NCBI RefSeq assembly: GCF_010731615.1
Contig: NZ_AP022618.1
Span: 496,001-560,000, forward strand
From: Mycolicibacterium insubricum
GTDB lineage: Bacteria > Actinomycetota > Actinomycetes > Mycobacteriales > Mycobacteriaceae
Direction: 5' to 3'
DNA: 64,000 bases
Below are positions 42,885 through 53,293 of this stretch, one piece after another. Below the pieces are notes generated by a model. The model saw nothing but the letters and a program-made list of their open reading frames with translations, had not been told where the DNA came from and ran no database searches. The stretch's first letter is position 1; each line of letters begins with the position of its first letter. The translations under genes were made by a program, and so were the position numbers.

Positions 42885-42967
42885 TGGGCGAAGGGGGACT
42901 TGAACCCCCACGTCCCGAAGGACACTGGCACCTGAAGCCAGCGCGTCTGCCATTCCGCCACTCGCCC
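42885..42967 (-). tRNA. leuT: tRNA-Leu (anticodon CAG)
   Basis: The minus-strand sequence folds as a class II tRNA of 83 nt. The acceptor stem is GGGCGAG/TTCGCCC, the anticodon stem CTGGC-TTCAGGT-GCCAG gives anticodon CAG, a variable arm (TGTCCTTCGGGACG) is present, and the T-arm is GGGGG-TTCAAGT-CCCCC. The 3' CCA is not encoded. The M. tuberculosis leuT gene sits in the same place beside fhaA. Confidence 0.95.
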
Positions 42968-43195
42968 GAGCGACGCGGGGCAGCCTATCACGGGTGGCTG
43001 CCGACCTCCCAAATGCGAGGTCGGGGGTACAGACAGCAGTATCCACAGGCCTCTGACCTGTACGAATCGGATTCTCAGAATATTGCCGGTGCCCACCCGG
43101 GTCGGTCGGCACTTACCATTGAGCGGTATCAACACAGTGTTGCGACACGCGGCGATCTGCTGCGGAAACCGATCCGCGTGGGGCAGGAGGTGACG

Positions 43196-44908
43196 ATGGG
43201 GCTGGTGCAGCGGCTCGATCGGAAGCTCGAGTCCACCGTCGGCGACGCGTTCGCCCGGGTATTCGGCGGCTCCATCGTTCCCCAGGAAATCGAGTCGGCA
43301 TTGCGCCGGGAGGCCACCGACGGCGTCCGTACCCTGCACGGCGGCCAGCCACTGGCCCCCAACGACTACATCATTACCCTCAGTGAGCCCGACTATCAGA
43401 AGACGCTGGCCGATCCCGATCTCACTTCGGATACTTTTGCCAGGCATCTGTTGGGTTTTCTCAGGGAACAGGGATGGCAAACGTATGGTGAGGTGGTCGT
43501 CAGATTCGACCGATCTGCACAGCTGCACACCGGGCAGGTCCGGGCACGCGGGGTCGTCAACCCCGACGCCACCCGACACCCTGGCCGTAGCGTAGTTGCA
43601 CCCGACCCAGCACAATCAGACCAGGCATTGACGGCAGAACCAGGAGTACCACCGATGACCGACAATCCGAGCTACCGCGGCAACCAGGGGCAGGGCGGGG
43701 ATTACTTCGACTACACCCGCGGCCCCGACGACCAGCGTGGCCAGGATCCGCGGGCACCCTACGGCGAGCAGGGCGCCCCGGCTGCCGGCGGCGATCCCGG
43801 CCAGGGCTACGGCGCCCCGCAGGGTGGCTACGGTGGGCCCCAGGGCGGGTACGGCCAGGCACCCAGCGGCGGCTACGGCGCACCGCAGGGTGGTTATGAC
43901 CAGCCGCAGGGCGGCTACGGACAGCCTCAGGGTGGCTACGGCCAGGCACCAGCCGGCGGGTACGGCGCACCCCAGGGCGGCTACGGCCAGGCCAGCGGCG
44001 GCCATCCGGCGCCCGGACCCGACTACGGCCAGGCACCTCAGCAGGACTACGGCCAGGGCGGGTACGGCCAGCCGAACTACGGCCAGCCCCCGCAACCCGA
44101 CTACGGCCAGCAGAACTACGGCCAGGCACCCCAGCAGGGCTACGGTGCCGCGCCGCAGGGCGGCTACGGTCCGCAGTCCGGCGGCTACGACCAAGGCGGC
44201 TACGGCCAGGCACCCCAGCAGCCCGACTACGGCCAGCAGAACTACGGCCAGCAGTCCGGCGGCTACGACCAGGGCGGCTACGGAGCCGCCCCGGCGGGTG
44301 GCTACGGCCAGGCACCCCAGCAGCCCGACTACGGTCAGGCACCCCAAGCCGACTACGGCCAGCCCCCGGCCGGCGGTTACGGCCAGCAGGACTACGGCCA
44401 GGCACCCGCGGGCGGTTACGGCCAGCCCGATTACGGCCAGGCCCCTCAGGCCGACTACGGCCAGCAGAGTTACGGCCAACCGGATTACGGTCAGCAGGGC
44501 TACGGCCAGCCCCCGCAGCCCGAGTACGGCCAGTCCTCCGGCGGCTACGGCGACTACCCGGCCGGTGGCTACGAACAAGGCGGCTACGACCAGGGCGGCT
44601 ACGGCGCCCCGTCCGCCGGTGCCAGCACGGTGACCCTGCAGCTCGACGACGGCAGCGGCCGCACCTACCAGTTGCGCGAGGGCGCGAACGTGATCGGCCG
44701 CGGCCAGGATGCCCAGTTCCGGCTGCCCGACACCGGCGTCTCGCGGCGGCACCTGGAGATCCGCTGGGACGGCCACGTCGCACTGCTCGCCGACCTCAAC
44801 TCCACCAACGGCACCACGGTGAACAACGCGCCGGTGCAGGAGTGGCAGCTGGCCGACGGCGACGTGATCCGCCTGGGCCACTCCGAGATCGTCGTCCGCG
44901 TCCACTGA
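43196..44908 (+). CDS. fhaA: FHA-domain protein FhaA with long Gln/Gly/Tyr-rich linker
   Basis: A 570-aa signalling protein. The N-terminal domain (residues ~1-130; [42 protein letters not shown]) is the FhaA-specific one. The central ~300 residues are built of GGYGQ, QPDYGQ and APQQ repeats. The C-terminal FHA domain ([33 protein letters not shown]) binds phosphothreonine. In mycobacteria FhaA binds the phosphorylated pseudokinase domain of MviN/MurJ and so links PknB to peptidoglycan precursor flipping. It is the first gene of the wall operon. A GGAGG site supports the ATG. M. tuberculosis FhaA is 527 aa. Confidence 0.94.
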   Translation: MGLVQRLDRKLESTVGDAFARVFGGSIVPQEIESALRREATDGVRTLHGGQPLAPNDYIITLSEPDYQKTLADPDLTSDTFARHLLGFLREQGWQTYGEVVVRFDRSAQLHTGQVRARGVVNPDATRHPGRSVVAPDPAQSDQALTAEPGVPPMTDNPSYRGNQGQGGDYFDYTRGPDDQRGQDPRAPYGEQGAPAAGGDPGQGYGAPQGGYGGPQGGYGQAPSGGYGAPQGGYDQPQGGYGQPQGGYGQAPAGGYGAPQGGYGQASGGHPAPGPDYGQAPQQDYGQGGYGQPNYGQPPQPDYGQQNYGQAPQQGYGAAPQGGYGPQSGGYDQGGYGQAPQQPDYGQQNYGQQSGGYDQGGYGAAPAGGYGQAPQQPDYGQAPQADYGQPPAGGYGQQDYGQAPAGGYGQPDYGQAPQADYGQQSYGQPDYGQQGYGQPPQPEYGQSSGGYGDYPAGGYEQGGYDQGGYGAPSAGASTVTLQLDDGSGRTYQLREGANVIGRGQDAQFRLPDTGVSRRHLEIRWDGHVALLADLNSTNGTTVNNAPVQEWQLADGDVIRLGHSEIVVRVH

Positions 44909-45007
44909 CGCCACATACCGGGATCCTCCGGACTCCGGACGCGGGCCGAAGTATCGTGACCGAGCCGCAGCCGGATGTGGCGCACACGCAGGACGGGAGG
45001 ACGACGC

Positions 45008-45475
45008 ATGCAGGGCATCGTGCTGCAACTGTCGCGCGCCGGTTTCCTGCTGTTGCTCTGGGTGTTCATCTGGCAGGTGCTGCGGGTGCTGCGCACCGAC
45101 ATCTACGCCCCCGCCGGTTCCGTGATGGTGCGACGGGGACTCGCCCTGCGCGGTTCCCTGCTGCCGGCCCGCCAGCAACGCACCACCGCGCGGTACCTGG
45201 TGGTCACCGAGGGCGCGCTGTCGGGAACCCGGATCACCCTGGGGTCCCAACCGGTGCTGATCGGCCGTGCGGACGACTCCACCCTGGTGTTGACCGATGA
45301 TTACGCCTCGACCCGCCACGCGCGGCTCGCACAACGCGGTTCGGAGTGGTACGTGGAGGATTTAGGATCGACCAATGGCACGTACCTGGACAGGGCGAAA
45401 GTGACAACGGCGGTACGGGTTCCCCTCGCCACGCCGGTGCGTATCGGCAAGACGGCAATCGAGCTGCGCCCGTGA
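45008..45475 (+). CDS. fhaB: FHA-domain membrane protein FhaB (FipA)
   Basis: A 155-aa protein, identical in length to Rv0019c. One N-terminal membrane helix (GFLLLLWVFIWQVLRVL) is followed by a linker with the threonine-containing QQRTTARYLVVTEG segment and a C-terminal FHA domain (LIGRADDSTLVL, DYASTRHARL, STNGTYLD). It helps bring PknA/PknB phospho-signals to the division machinery through FtsZ/FtsQ-linked complexes. The pstP start overlaps its stop by 4 bp (GTGA). Confidence 0.95.
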   Translation: MQGIVLQLSRAGFLLLLWVFIWQVLRVLRTDIYAPAGSVMVRRGLALRGSLLPARQQRTTARYLVVTEGALSGTRITLGSQPVLIGRADDSTLVLTDDYASTRHARLAQRGSEWYVEDLGSTNGTYLDRAKVTTAVRVPLATPVRIGKTAIELRP

Positions 45476-47031
45476 CGCTGGTATTGCGCTACGCGGCGCG
45501 CAGCGATCGAGGTCTGGTCCGCTCCAACAACGAGGACTCCGTGTACGCCGGCGCCCGGCTGCTCGCGCTGGCCGACGGCATGGGTGGCCACGCCGCCGGT
45601 GAGGTCGCCTCGCAGCTCGTCATCGCCGGTCTGGCACACCTCGACGAGGACGAGCCCGGCGGCGATCTGCTGTCCAAGCTCGACGCCGCGGTCCATCAGG
45701 GCAATTCCGCGATCGCCGCGCAGGTCGAGGCCGAGCCCGAGCTGGAGGGCATGGGCACCACGCTGACGGCCATCCTGTTCGCCGGCAACCGGCTCGGCCT
45801 GGTGCACGTCGGCGACTCCCGCGGCTACCTGCTGCGCGACGGGGAGCTGACCCAGATCACCAAGGACGACACCTTCGTGCAGACCCTGGTCGACGAGGGC
45901 CGGATCACCGCCGAAGAGGCGCACAGTCACCCGCAGCGTTCGCTGATCATGCGGGCGCTCACCGGTCACGAGGTCGAGCCCACACTGATCATGCGGGAGG
46001 CCCGCGTCGGCGACCGCTACCTGCTCTGCTCGGACGGGCTGTCCGATCCGGTCAGCGACGAGACCATCCGGGAGGCACTGCAGACGCCCGACGTCACGGC
46101 GGCCGCCGACCGGCTCATCGAGCTGGCCCTGCGCGGCGGCGGTCCCGACAATGTGACCGTTGTGGTCGCCGACGTCGTCGACGAGGACTTCGGCAGCCAG
46201 ACGCAGCCGATCCTGGCCGGCGCGGTGTCCGGCGAGGACCGGGACTCGGCGCCGCCGGACACCGCCGCCGGCCGTGCCTCCGCGATCAATCAGCGGCAGC
46301 CACCGAGCAAACGCGTCGTACCGACCCCCGAACCGCCCCCGCGCAAACCACGGGGGCGGCGTCGGTTCCTGATAGCCGCGGCGCTCGTCGTGCTGCTGAT
46401 CCTGGCCGGCATCGCGGCGACGTCGGTGATCCGGATGAACTACTACGTCGCCACCCACGAAGGCACCGTCTCGGTCATGCGCGGCGTCCCCGGCTCGTTC
46501 CTCGGCATCAGCCTGCAGTCGCCCTACCTGCAGGGTTGTCTGAACGATTCCAACGAGGAATCCCAGATCAGCTACGGCGAGACGCACCCCGGCTGCGCGC
46601 TGATGACGCCCGACGACCTCAAGCCCGACGCCCGCAACGGGGTCAACCAAGGCCTGCCGACCGGATCGCTGGACGACGCCATCAAGCAACTCCAAGACCT
46701 GGCCAAGAACTCCGTGCTGCCGGTCTGCGACACCTCCTACGGCGGCCCGATCCCCACCGGCCCGCTGCCCGGACCCGCGCCGAACGCCTCCACGGCCACC
46801 CCGGCGCCCAGCGTCACCGCGAGCCCGAGCGCCACCCCGGGCACCGCCACACCCGCGCAGACCACGCCGGCGCCCCGCACCCCGGCCGCGACGACCACCA
46901 CCGACAGCGCCGCCGAGGAAGAGCACCACGACGTGCCGCCGACGGTGCCGCACTTCCCCCAGGCCCCCTCGACACAGAACCCGGTTCGCCAGGCACAGAT
47001 CCCCGGCACCACCTGCCGGGAAGCGGCGTGA
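45472..47031 (+). CDS. pstP: Serine/threonine phosphatase PstP
   Basis: A 519-aa PP2C-type phosphatase (514 in M. tuberculosis). The catalytic domain has metal-binding RSNNEDSVYAG, LADGMGGHAAGE, VGDSRGYLLRDGEL, LCSDGLSD and GPDNVTVVVADV. A juxtamembrane linker, one membrane helix near residue 305 (RRFLIAAALVVLLILAGIAAT) and an extracellular domain ending in a Thr/Pro/Ala tail follow. It reverses phosphorylation by PknA, PknB and their targets. Start GTGA and stop GTGA overlaps couple it to fhaB and rodA. Confidence 0.96.
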   Translation: MTLVLRYAARSDRGLVRSNNEDSVYAGARLLALADGMGGHAAGEVASQLVIAGLAHLDEDEPGGDLLSKLDAAVHQGNSAIAAQVEAEPELEGMGTTLTAILFAGNRLGLVHVGDSRGYLLRDGELTQITKDDTFVQTLVDEGRITAEEAHSHPQRSLIMRALTGHEVEPTLIMREARVGDRYLLCSDGLSDPVSDETIREALQTPDVTAAADRLIELALRGGGPDNVTVVVADVVDEDFGSQTQPILAGAVSGEDRDSAPPDTAAGRASAINQRQPPSKRVVPTPEPPPRKPRGRRRFLIAAALVVLLILAGIAATSVIRMNYYVATHEGTVSVMRGVPGSFLGISLQSPYLQGCLNDSNEESQISYGETHPGCALMTPDDLKPDARNGVNQGLPTGSLDDAIKQLQDLAKNSVLPVCDTSYGGPIPTGPLPGPAPNASTATPAPSVTASPSATPGTATPAQTTPAPRTPAATTTTDSAAEEEHHDVPPTVPHFPQAPSTQNPVRQAQIPGTTCREAA

Positions 47032-48425
47032 CTACCGAGCCGCAGTCTCCGGTGGCGGTCGTCCCGCCCCCACCGAACCGCCGCAACACCGAGCTGGTGC
47101 TGCTGTGCTTGGCCGCCGTGCTCGCCGCCGTCGCCCTGCTCAACGTCGAACTCAACCAGGACCGGGCCCTCGGCCCGAACATCATCACCTTCCCGCTGGC
47201 CTTCCTGGTGCTCTTCGGCGCGGCTCACCTGGCTGTGCGACGGTTTGCCCCGCACGCCGATCCCGTGCTGCTTCCGGTCGTCACCGCGATCAACGGCCTG
47301 GGCCTGGTACTGATCCACCGGCTGGACCTCGGTGACCCGACGGCGAACCCGACGGCCGGGCACCAACTGCTGTGGACCGCCGTCGGGCTGACCGGCTTCG
47401 TCGTCGTGCTCGTCCGGCTCAACGACCACCGCAAACTTGCGCGGTACGGGTACGTGTGCGGATTCACCGGGCTGATCCTGCTGATCGTGCCGGCGCTGCT
47501 CCCCGCTCTCTACTCCGAACAGAACGGCGCCAAGATTTGGGTGCAGTTCAAAGGCTTTTCCATCCAGCCGGCCGAGTTCTCCAAGATTCTGCTGCTGATC
47601 TTCTTCGCCGCCGTGCTGGTCTCCAAGCGCAACGTTTTCACCAGTGCCGGCAAACACGTACTGGGTATGGATCTGCCCCGCCCGCGCGACCTGGCGCCGC
47701 TGCTGGCCGCCTGGATTCTGGCCGTCGGCGTGATGGTGCTGGAGCGGGACCTGGGTACCTCGCTGCTGCTGTACGCGTCGTTCCTGACCGTCGTGTACAT
47801 CGCCACCGACCGGCTCAGCTGGGTGGTGATCGGCCTCGCGTTGTTTGCCGGCGGCAGCATCATCGCCTACCACCTGTTCAACCACGTGCGGGTGCGGGTG
47901 CAGAACTGGCTGGATCCGTTCGCCGATCCGGACAGCGGCTACCAGATGATGCAGTCGCTGTTCAGCTTCGCCACCGGCGGGGTGTTCGGCACCGGACTGG
48001 GCAACGGCCAGCCCAACACCGTCCCGGCCGCCAGCACCGATTTCATCATCGCGGTGGTCGGTGAGGAGCTCGGCCTGGTCGGGCTGGCCGGCGTGCTGAT
48101 GCTCTACGCCATCCTGATCGTCCGCGGGCTGCGCACCGCGCTGGCGGTCCGCGACAGCTTCGGCAAGCTGCTGGCCGCCGGCCTGGCCGCCACTGTCGGA
48201 ATCCAGCTGTTCATCGTCGTCGGCGGCGTCACCAAGCTGATCCCGTTGACCGGGCTGACCACGCCGTGGATGTCCTACGGCGGCTCGTCACTGGTAGCCA
48301 ACTACCTGCTGCTGGCCATCCTGATCCGGATCAGCCACGCCGCCCGCCGGCCGATCGGTGAGGTCGGCACCCCGGCCGCCACGCCCATCGCGGCCGCCCC
48401 GACCGAGGTGCTGGGCAGAACATGA
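47028..48425 (+). CDS. rodA: SEDS-family peptidoglycan polymerase RodA
   Basis: A 465-aa membrane protein (469 in M. tuberculosis) with about ten helices. The SEDS signature is KIWVQFKGFSIQPAEFSKILLLIFFA, with the catalytic aspartate region VMVLERDLGTSLLLY, then VGEELGLVG and LTTPWMSYGGSSLVANYLLLAI. It polymerises lipid II glycan strands together with the transpeptidase PbpA, the next gene. Starts with GTGA overlapping pstP. Confidence 0.96.
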   Translation: MTTEPQSPVAVVPPPPNRRNTELVLLCLAAVLAAVALLNVELNQDRALGPNIITFPLAFLVLFGAAHLAVRRFAPHADPVLLPVVTAINGLGLVLIHRLDLGDPTANPTAGHQLLWTAVGLTGFVVVLVRLNDHRKLARYGYVCGFTGLILLIVPALLPALYSEQNGAKIWVQFKGFSIQPAEFSKILLLIFFAAVLVSKRNVFTSAGKHVLGMDLPRPRDLAPLLAAWILAVGVMVLERDLGTSLLLYASFLTVVYIATDRLSWVVIGLALFAGGSIIAYHLFNHVRVRVQNWLDPFADPDSGYQMMQSLFSFATGGVFGTGLGNGQPNTVPAASTDFIIAVVGEELGLVGLAGVLMLYAILIVRGLRTALAVRDSFGKLLAAGLAATVGIQLFIVVGGVTKLIPLTGLTTPWMSYGGSSLVANYLLLAILIRISHAARRPIGEVGTPAATPIAAAPTEVLGRT

Positions 48426-49897
48426 ACACCGCCGTGCGTCGCGTCGCCCTGATGATCATGGGACTGATCGTCCTGCTGCTGCTCAACGCCACCTTCACCC
48501 AGGTGTTCAACGCCGACGGGCTGCGCGCGGATCCGCGTAACCAGCGGGTGCTGCTCGACGAGTACTCGCGCCAGCGCGGGCAGATCACCGCCGGCGGGCA
48601 GCTGATGGCGTACTCGGAGTCCACCGACAACCGCTACCGGTTCCTGCGCTCCTACCCCAATCCCCTGGTCTACGCACCGGTGACGGGTTTCTATTCGCTC
48701 AGCTACTCCAGCACCGGCCTGGAACGCGCCGAGGACGCCATCCTCAACGGTTCCGACCAGCGGCTATTCGGCCAGCGGCTGGTGGACTTCTTCACCGCCC
48801 GGGATCCGCGCGGCGGCAACGTCGACACCACGATCGTGCCGGAGGTCCAGCAGGCGGCCTGGCAGGCCATGCAGCAGGGCTGCAACGGCCCGTGCAAGGG
48901 CGCCGTCGTCGCGCTCGAGCCGTCCACCGGCAAGATCCTGGCGCTGGTGTCCTCACCGTCCTACGACCCCAATCCGCTGGCCTCCCACAACGAAGCGGAG
49001 CAGTCCGCCGCCTGGGAAGCCCTGCAGAAAGATCCGGCCTCCCCGATGACCAACCGGGCCATCGCCGAGACCTACCCGCCGGGGTCCACGTTCAAGGTGG
49101 TGGTGACCGCGGCCGCCCTGGAGTCCGGGATCTCCGTCAACGAGCAACTGACCTCGGCGCCGTCCATCCAGCTGCCCGACTCCAACTCTCGCCTGGAGAA
49201 CTTCGCCGGAACCCCGTGCGGTCCGGGCCCGACGGCGTCGCTGCACGACGCGTTCGCGAAGTCCTGCAACACCGCCTTCGTTCAGCTGGGCACCCGCCTC
49301 GGAACCGACGCCCTGCGCCGGGCGGCGACCGCCTTCGGGCTCGACTCCCCCACCGAGCCGATTCCCCTGCAGGTCGCCGGTTCGACCGTCGGGGCGATCC
49401 CGGACGCCGCGGCGCTGGCGATGTCGAGCATCGGCCAGAAGGACGTCGCACTGACCCCGCTGCAGAACGCGCAGGTGGCCGCCGCGGTGGCCAACGGCGG
49501 GCTGATGATGAAGCCGTATCTGGTGGCCGACCTGAAGGGTCCCGACCGGGTCAGCCTGCAGGCCACCACCCCGACCGAGCAGCGGCGTGCAGTTTCTCCG
49601 GATGTCGCGACTAAGCTAACTGATTTGATGGTCGCCGCCGAACAGTCCACCCAGCAAACCGGGGCCATCCCGGGTGTCCAGATCGCGTCCAAAACCGGCA
49701 CCGCCGAACACGGAACCGATCCGCGGCACACCCCACCGCACGCCTGGTACATCGCGTTCGCGCCGGCCCGGGCACCGAAGGTCGCGGTGGCAGTGGTGGT
49801 CGAAGACGGCGGCCAACGACTGTCGGCCACCGGAGGGGCGGTGGCCGCACCGATCGGCCGTGCCGTGATCGCGGCGGCACTGCAGGGAGGAACATGA
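48422..49897 (+). CDS. pbpA: Class B penicillin-binding protein PbpA
   Basis: A 491-aa transpeptidase, the same length as M. tuberculosis PbpA. It has an N-terminal membrane anchor ([17 protein letters not shown]), a dimerisation domain and a transpeptidase domain with STFK, SCN and KTGT catalytic motifs in order. It partners with RodA in wall synthesis at growth sites and is a PknB phosphorylation target in other mycobacteria. The start overlaps the rodA stop (ATGA). Its stop overlaps the start of a 54-codon ORF. Confidence 0.97.
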   Translation: MNTAVRRVALMIMGLIVLLLLNATFTQVFNADGLRADPRNQRVLLDEYSRQRGQITAGGQLMAYSESTDNRYRFLRSYPNPLVYAPVTGFYSLSYSSTGLERAEDAILNGSDQRLFGQRLVDFFTARDPRGGNVDTTIVPEVQQAAWQAMQQGCNGPCKGAVVALEPSTGKILALVSSPSYDPNPLASHNEAEQSAAWEALQKDPASPMTNRAIAETYPPGSTFKVVVTAAALESGISVNEQLTSAPSIQLPDSNSRLENFAGTPCGPGPTASLHDAFAKSCNTAFVQLGTRLGTDALRRAATAFGLDSPTEPIPLQVAGSTVGAIPDAAALAMSSIGQKDVALTPLQNAQVAAAVANGGLMMKPYLVADLKGPDRVSLQATTPTEQRRAVSPDVATKLTDLMVAAEQSTQQTGAIPGVQIASKTGTAEHGTDPRHTPPHAWYIAFAPARAPKVAVAVVVEDGGQRLSATGGAVAAPIGRAVIAAALQGGT

Positions 49898-50058
49898 ACG
49901 CGCCAGGGGAGGGACGGACCATGAGTCCGCGGAGTCGACACCGCGCCAGGATCGCCGCACCGCGCCTGACGACGATGCCGCACGCCCGACCCGTCTCGGT
50001 GCAGAATCAGTTCATGGCCGACCGCCGCGGACCCGCCCGCTCGGGAGCGCAGCCGTGA
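49894..50058 (+). CDS. Extra small ORF between pbpA and pknA (54 aa, Arg-rich)
   Basis: The ORF starts ATG at 49894, overlapping the pbpA stop (ATGA). It runs 54 codons ([20 protein letters not shown]... to ...GPARSGAQP) and stops at 50056-50058, overlapping the pknA GTG start (GTGA). GGGAGG lies directly upstream. The basic peptide has no recognised domain and no membrane helix. In M. tuberculosis pbpA and pknA overlap directly, as I recall. Here the space is filled by a frame that is coupled at both ends. It may encode a real peptide or only carry ribosomes to pknA. Confidence 0.5.
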   Translation: MNAPGEGRTMSPRSRHRARIAAPRLTTMPHARPVSVQNQFMADRRGPARSGAQP

Positions 50059-51362
50059 GCCCCCGCGTCGGAGTGACGCTCTCCGGCCGGTACCGGCTCC
50101 AGCGTCTGATCGCCACCGGCGGCATGGGCCAGGTCTGGGAGGCCGTCGACTCCCGGCTGGGCCGGCGCGTCGCCGTCAAGGTTCTCAAGGCCGAGTACTC
50201 CTCGGACCCCGAGTTCGTCGAGCGGTTCCGCTCCGAGGCCCGCACCGTCGCGCGGCTCAACCACCCGGGCATCGCCGGCGTGCATGACTACGGCGAGACC
50301 GATATGGACGGCGAGGGCCGCACCGCCTATCTGGTGATGGAACTGGTCAACGGCGAGCCGCTGAACTCCGTGCTCAAGCGCACCGGCCGGCTGTCCCTGC
50401 GGCACGCCCTGGACATGCTGGAGCAGACCGGACGCGCCCTGCAGGTCGCGCACACCGCCGGCCTGGTGCACCGCGACGTCAAGCCGGGCAACATCATGAT
50501 CACCCCGACCGGCCAGGTGAAGCTGACCGACTTCGGCATCGCCAAGGCCGTCGACGCCGCCCCGGTCACCCAAACCGGCATGGTGATGGGCACCGCCCAG
50601 TACATCGCCCCCGAACAGGCCCTCGGACACGATGCCACTCCGGCCTCCGACGTCTACTCCCTCGGCGTGGTCGGCTACGAGGCGCTGTCGGGCCGACGAC
50701 CGTTCACCGGCGACGGCGCGCTGACGGTGGCGATGAAGCACATCAAGGAGCCGCCCCCGCCGCTGCCCGCCGACCTGCCGCCCAACGTCCGCGAACTCAT
50801 CGAGATCACGCTGTCGAAGAACCCGGGCGCCCGCTACCGCAACGGCGGCAGCTTCGCCGACGCGGTCGCGGCCGTGCGGGCCGGCCGTCGTCCGCCGCGG
50901 ACGAACGCCGCCCCGGCGATCGGGCGTGCCACGCCGGCCGCCATCCCGGGCAGCGGCCCGCACCGAGCGGTCGCCGAGGCCCGGCCGGTGGCCGACACCC
51001 GCAGCGGCAGTACGGCGATGCGGCCGCGCTCGGGAGCCGGCAGCGCGCGCCGGCCCGCTCCCCCGCCCAAACGCGGATTCTCCTCGGGTCAGCGGGCTCT
51101 GCTGTGGTCGGCCGGCGTGCTCGGCGCGCTGGCCATCATCATCGCGGTGATCATCCTGGCGCAGTTCAAGGGCAATCAGGGCGAGCAGGGCGGCAACCGG
51201 TCCACCGTCACCCAGACCGAGACGCCTCCCCCTCAGACGTCCGAACCCGCGCCCGCGCACCCGTCGGGTTGGACGACCGGGCATCCTGAGCAGGGCAGCA
51301 CCCTGCTCCTGGCAACTGCGGTGCCGCTCCTGCACCCCGGCACCGACGAGATAGCGACATGA
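50055..51362 (+). CDS. pknA: Serine/threonine kinase PknA
   Basis: A 435-aa Hanks-type kinase (431 in M. tuberculosis). It has the glycine loop [33 protein letters not shown] with a [16 protein letters not shown] activation loop, a Pro/Arg/Ala linker (residues ~275-345) and a membrane helix near residue 355 ([16 protein letters not shown]). The C-terminus is short and extracellular. It phosphorylates cell-shape and wall proteins such as Wag31. Start GTGA follows the small ORF, and its stop overlaps pknB (ATGA). Confidence 0.97.
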   Translation: MSPRVGVTLSGRYRLQRLIATGGMGQVWEAVDSRLGRRVAVKVLKAEYSSDPEFVERFRSEARTVARLNHPGIAGVHDYGETDMDGEGRTAYLVMELVNGEPLNSVLKRTGRLSLRHALDMLEQTGRALQVAHTAGLVHRDVKPGNIMITPTGQVKLTDFGIAKAVDAAPVTQTGMVMGTAQYIAPEQALGHDATPASDVYSLGVVGYEALSGRRPFTGDGALTVAMKHIKEPPPPLPADLPPNVRELIEITLSKNPGARYRNGGSFADAVAAVRAGRRPPRTNAAPAIGRATPAAIPGSGPHRAVAEARPVADTRSGSTAMRPRSGAGSARRPAPPPKRGFSSGQRALLWSAGVLGALAIIIAVIILAQFKGNQGEQGGNRSTVTQTETPPPQTSEPAPAHPSGWTTGHPEQGSTLLLATAVPLLHPGTDEIAT

Positions 51363-53230
51363 CCACGCCCCAGCACCTGTCCGACCGCTACGAGCTCGGC
51401 GAGATCCTCGGCTTCGGCGGTATGTCGGAAGTCCACCTGGCCCGCGACACCCGCCTGCACCGCGACGTCGCCGTCAAGGTGCTGCGTGCCGACCTGGCCC
51501 GCGACCCGAGTTTCTATCTGCGCTTCCGCCGCGAGGCGCAGAACGCGGCCGCGCTGAACCATCCCGCCATCGTCGCCGTCTACGACACCGGGGAGGCCGA
51601 GACCTCGGCCGGGCCGCTGCCCTACATCGTGATGGAGTACGTCGACGGGGTCACCCTGCGCGACATCGTGCACACCGAGGGCCCGATCCCGTCGCAGCGG
51701 GCGATCGAAATCATCGCCGACGCCTGCCAGGCGCTGAACTTCAGCCACCAGCACGGCATCATCCACCGTGACGTCAAGCCGGCCAACATCATGATCAGCA
51801 AGAACAAAGCGGTCAAGGTGATGGACTTCGGTATCGCGCGGGCGCTGGCCGACTCCAGCAATGTCACCCAGACCGCCGCGGTGATCGGCACCGCGCAGTA
51901 TCTGTCCCCCGAGCAGGCCCGCGGCGAGTCCGTCGACGCCCGCTCCGACGTCTACTCGCTGGGCTGCGTGCTCTACGAAATCCTCACCGGGGAGCCGCCG
52001 TTCGTCGGTGACACCCCCGTCGCGGTGGCCTATCAGCACGTCCGCGAGGATCCGGTGCCGCCGTCGCACCGCAATCCCGAGATCTCGCCCTATCTGGACG
52101 CCATCGTGCTGAAGGCACTGGCGAAGAACCCGGAGAACCGGTACCAGACGGCCGCGGAGATGCGCGCCGACCTGATCCGGGTGCACAGCGGCCACGCGCC
52201 CGAGGCACCGAAGGTGCTCACCGACGCCGAGCGGTCCTCCATCCTGTCCGCACCGTCGCCGGCACGGTCGGTGCTCGCCGAACGCACCGACGAGCTGCCC
52301 CGGCAGGGCACGTCGGCCGCACGCCGCCAGTCGGTGACCCGCTGGCTGGTCGGCGTCGCGATCCTGACCGTGCTGACCGTCGTCGTCACCCTCGGGATCA
52401 ACGTGCTGGGCGGCAATACCCGCGAGGTGCAGATCCCCCAGGTCCAGGGGCAGAGCCGCGATGCGGCCACCGCCACCCTGCAGAACCTCGGTTTCAAGAT
52501 CACCATCCAGCAGAAGCCGGACAACAAGCAGGCTCCCGACCAGGTGATCGACACCGACCCGCCGGCCAACACCTCGGTGCGCGCGGGCAGCGAGGTCACC
52601 ATCAACGTGTCCACCGGGCCGCAGCAGCAGGAGGTGCCCGATCTGGTCGGGCGCACCTACGCCGAGGCCGTACAGGCGTTGCAGGGCAAGGGTTTCACCC
52701 GGTTCACCCGGGCTGAGGTGCCGTCCACCCCGGAGCTCAAGGACAAGGTGGTCAACACCAATCCCCCGGCGGAGCAGACCTCGGCGATCACCAATGAGAT
52801 CACCATCAACATCGGCACCGGCCCGGCCACCAAGGAGGTGCCGGATCTGCGCGGCCGGACGGCGGATGTCGCCCAGCAGAACCTGACGGTGTACGGGTTC
52901 ACCCGGACAACCCAGGTTCCCGTCGACAACCCGGCACCGGCCGGTCAGATCGTCGGCACCACCCCGCCTGCGGGATCCAACGTCCCACTGGACACCGTGA
53001 TCGAGCTGCAGATCTCCCGCGGTAACCAGTTCGTCATGCCGGATCTGACCGGCAGGTTCTGGGTCGACGCCGAGCCGCTGCTGCGGGCCCTGGGTTGGAC
53101 CGGCAGCCTGGACAAGGGCAATGACGTGTCCAACAGCGGGCAGAAGACCAACGCCGTGGTGACGCAGAATCCGCCCGCGGGTGCCGGCGTCAACTTCGGC
53201 GCGAACATCTACGCGACGTTCGCCTCCTAG
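51359..53230 (+). CDS. pknB: Serine/threonine kinase PknB with PASTA domains
   Basis: A 623-aa kinase (626 in M. tuberculosis). The kinase domain has [32 protein letters not shown] and a [21 protein letters not shown] activation loop. One membrane helix is near residue 340 ([20 protein letters not shown]). Four extracellular PASTA repeats follow (beginning at [37 protein letters not shown] and [13 protein letters not shown]). PASTA domains bind muropeptides/lipid II at growth sites, so the kinase reports wall status. All motifs are intact. Confidence 0.98.
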   Translation: MTTPQHLSDRYELGEILGFGGMSEVHLARDTRLHRDVAVKVLRADLARDPSFYLRFRREAQNAAALNHPAIVAVYDTGEAETSAGPLPYIVMEYVDGVTLRDIVHTEGPIPSQRAIEIIADACQALNFSHQHGIIHRDVKPANIMISKNKAVKVMDFGIARALADSSNVTQTAAVIGTAQYLSPEQARGESVDARSDVYSLGCVLYEILTGEPPFVGDTPVAVAYQHVREDPVPPSHRNPEISPYLDAIVLKALAKNPENRYQTAAEMRADLIRVHSGHAPEAPKVLTDAERSSILSAPSPARSVLAERTDELPRQGTSAARRQSVTRWLVGVAILTVLTVVVTLGINVLGGNTREVQIPQVQGQSRDAATATLQNLGFKITIQQKPDNKQAPDQVIDTDPPANTSVRAGSEVTINVSTGPQQQEVPDLVGRTYAEAVQALQGKGFTRFTRAEVPSTPELKDKVVNTNPPAEQTSAITNEITINIGTGPATKEVPDLRGRTADVAQQNLTVYGFTRTTQVPVDNPAPAGQIVGTTPPAGSNVPLDTVIELQISRGNQFVMPDLTGRFWVDAEPLLRALGWTGSLDKGNDVSNSGQKTNAVVTQNPPAGAGVNFGANIYATFAS

Positions 53231-53293
53231 CTCCGCTCCCCCGGCTGTTCGGTCCCAGACGGCTCGGCACCCGCCGAGTCGGAGCCGGCCGGG

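Noticed and set aside
43680..44630. CRISPR-like array in the repeated region of fhaA
   Set aside because: The repeats are short coding repeats without constant repeat/spacer spacing and stay in frame. No CRISPR array or cas gene was seen in the window.
43616..45334. A long minus-strand frame opposite fhaA with Val/Ala/Leu-rich repeats resembling a membrane protein
   Set aside because: The hydrophobic repeats are only the complement of the GGYGQ codons of fhaA, and it crosses into fhaB without a start or ribosome site of its own.
49894..50058. Frameshift or sequencing error joining pbpA to pknA
   Set aside because: Both flanking proteins have full family length with normal ends, so the intervening ORF is extra sequence and not a broken end.
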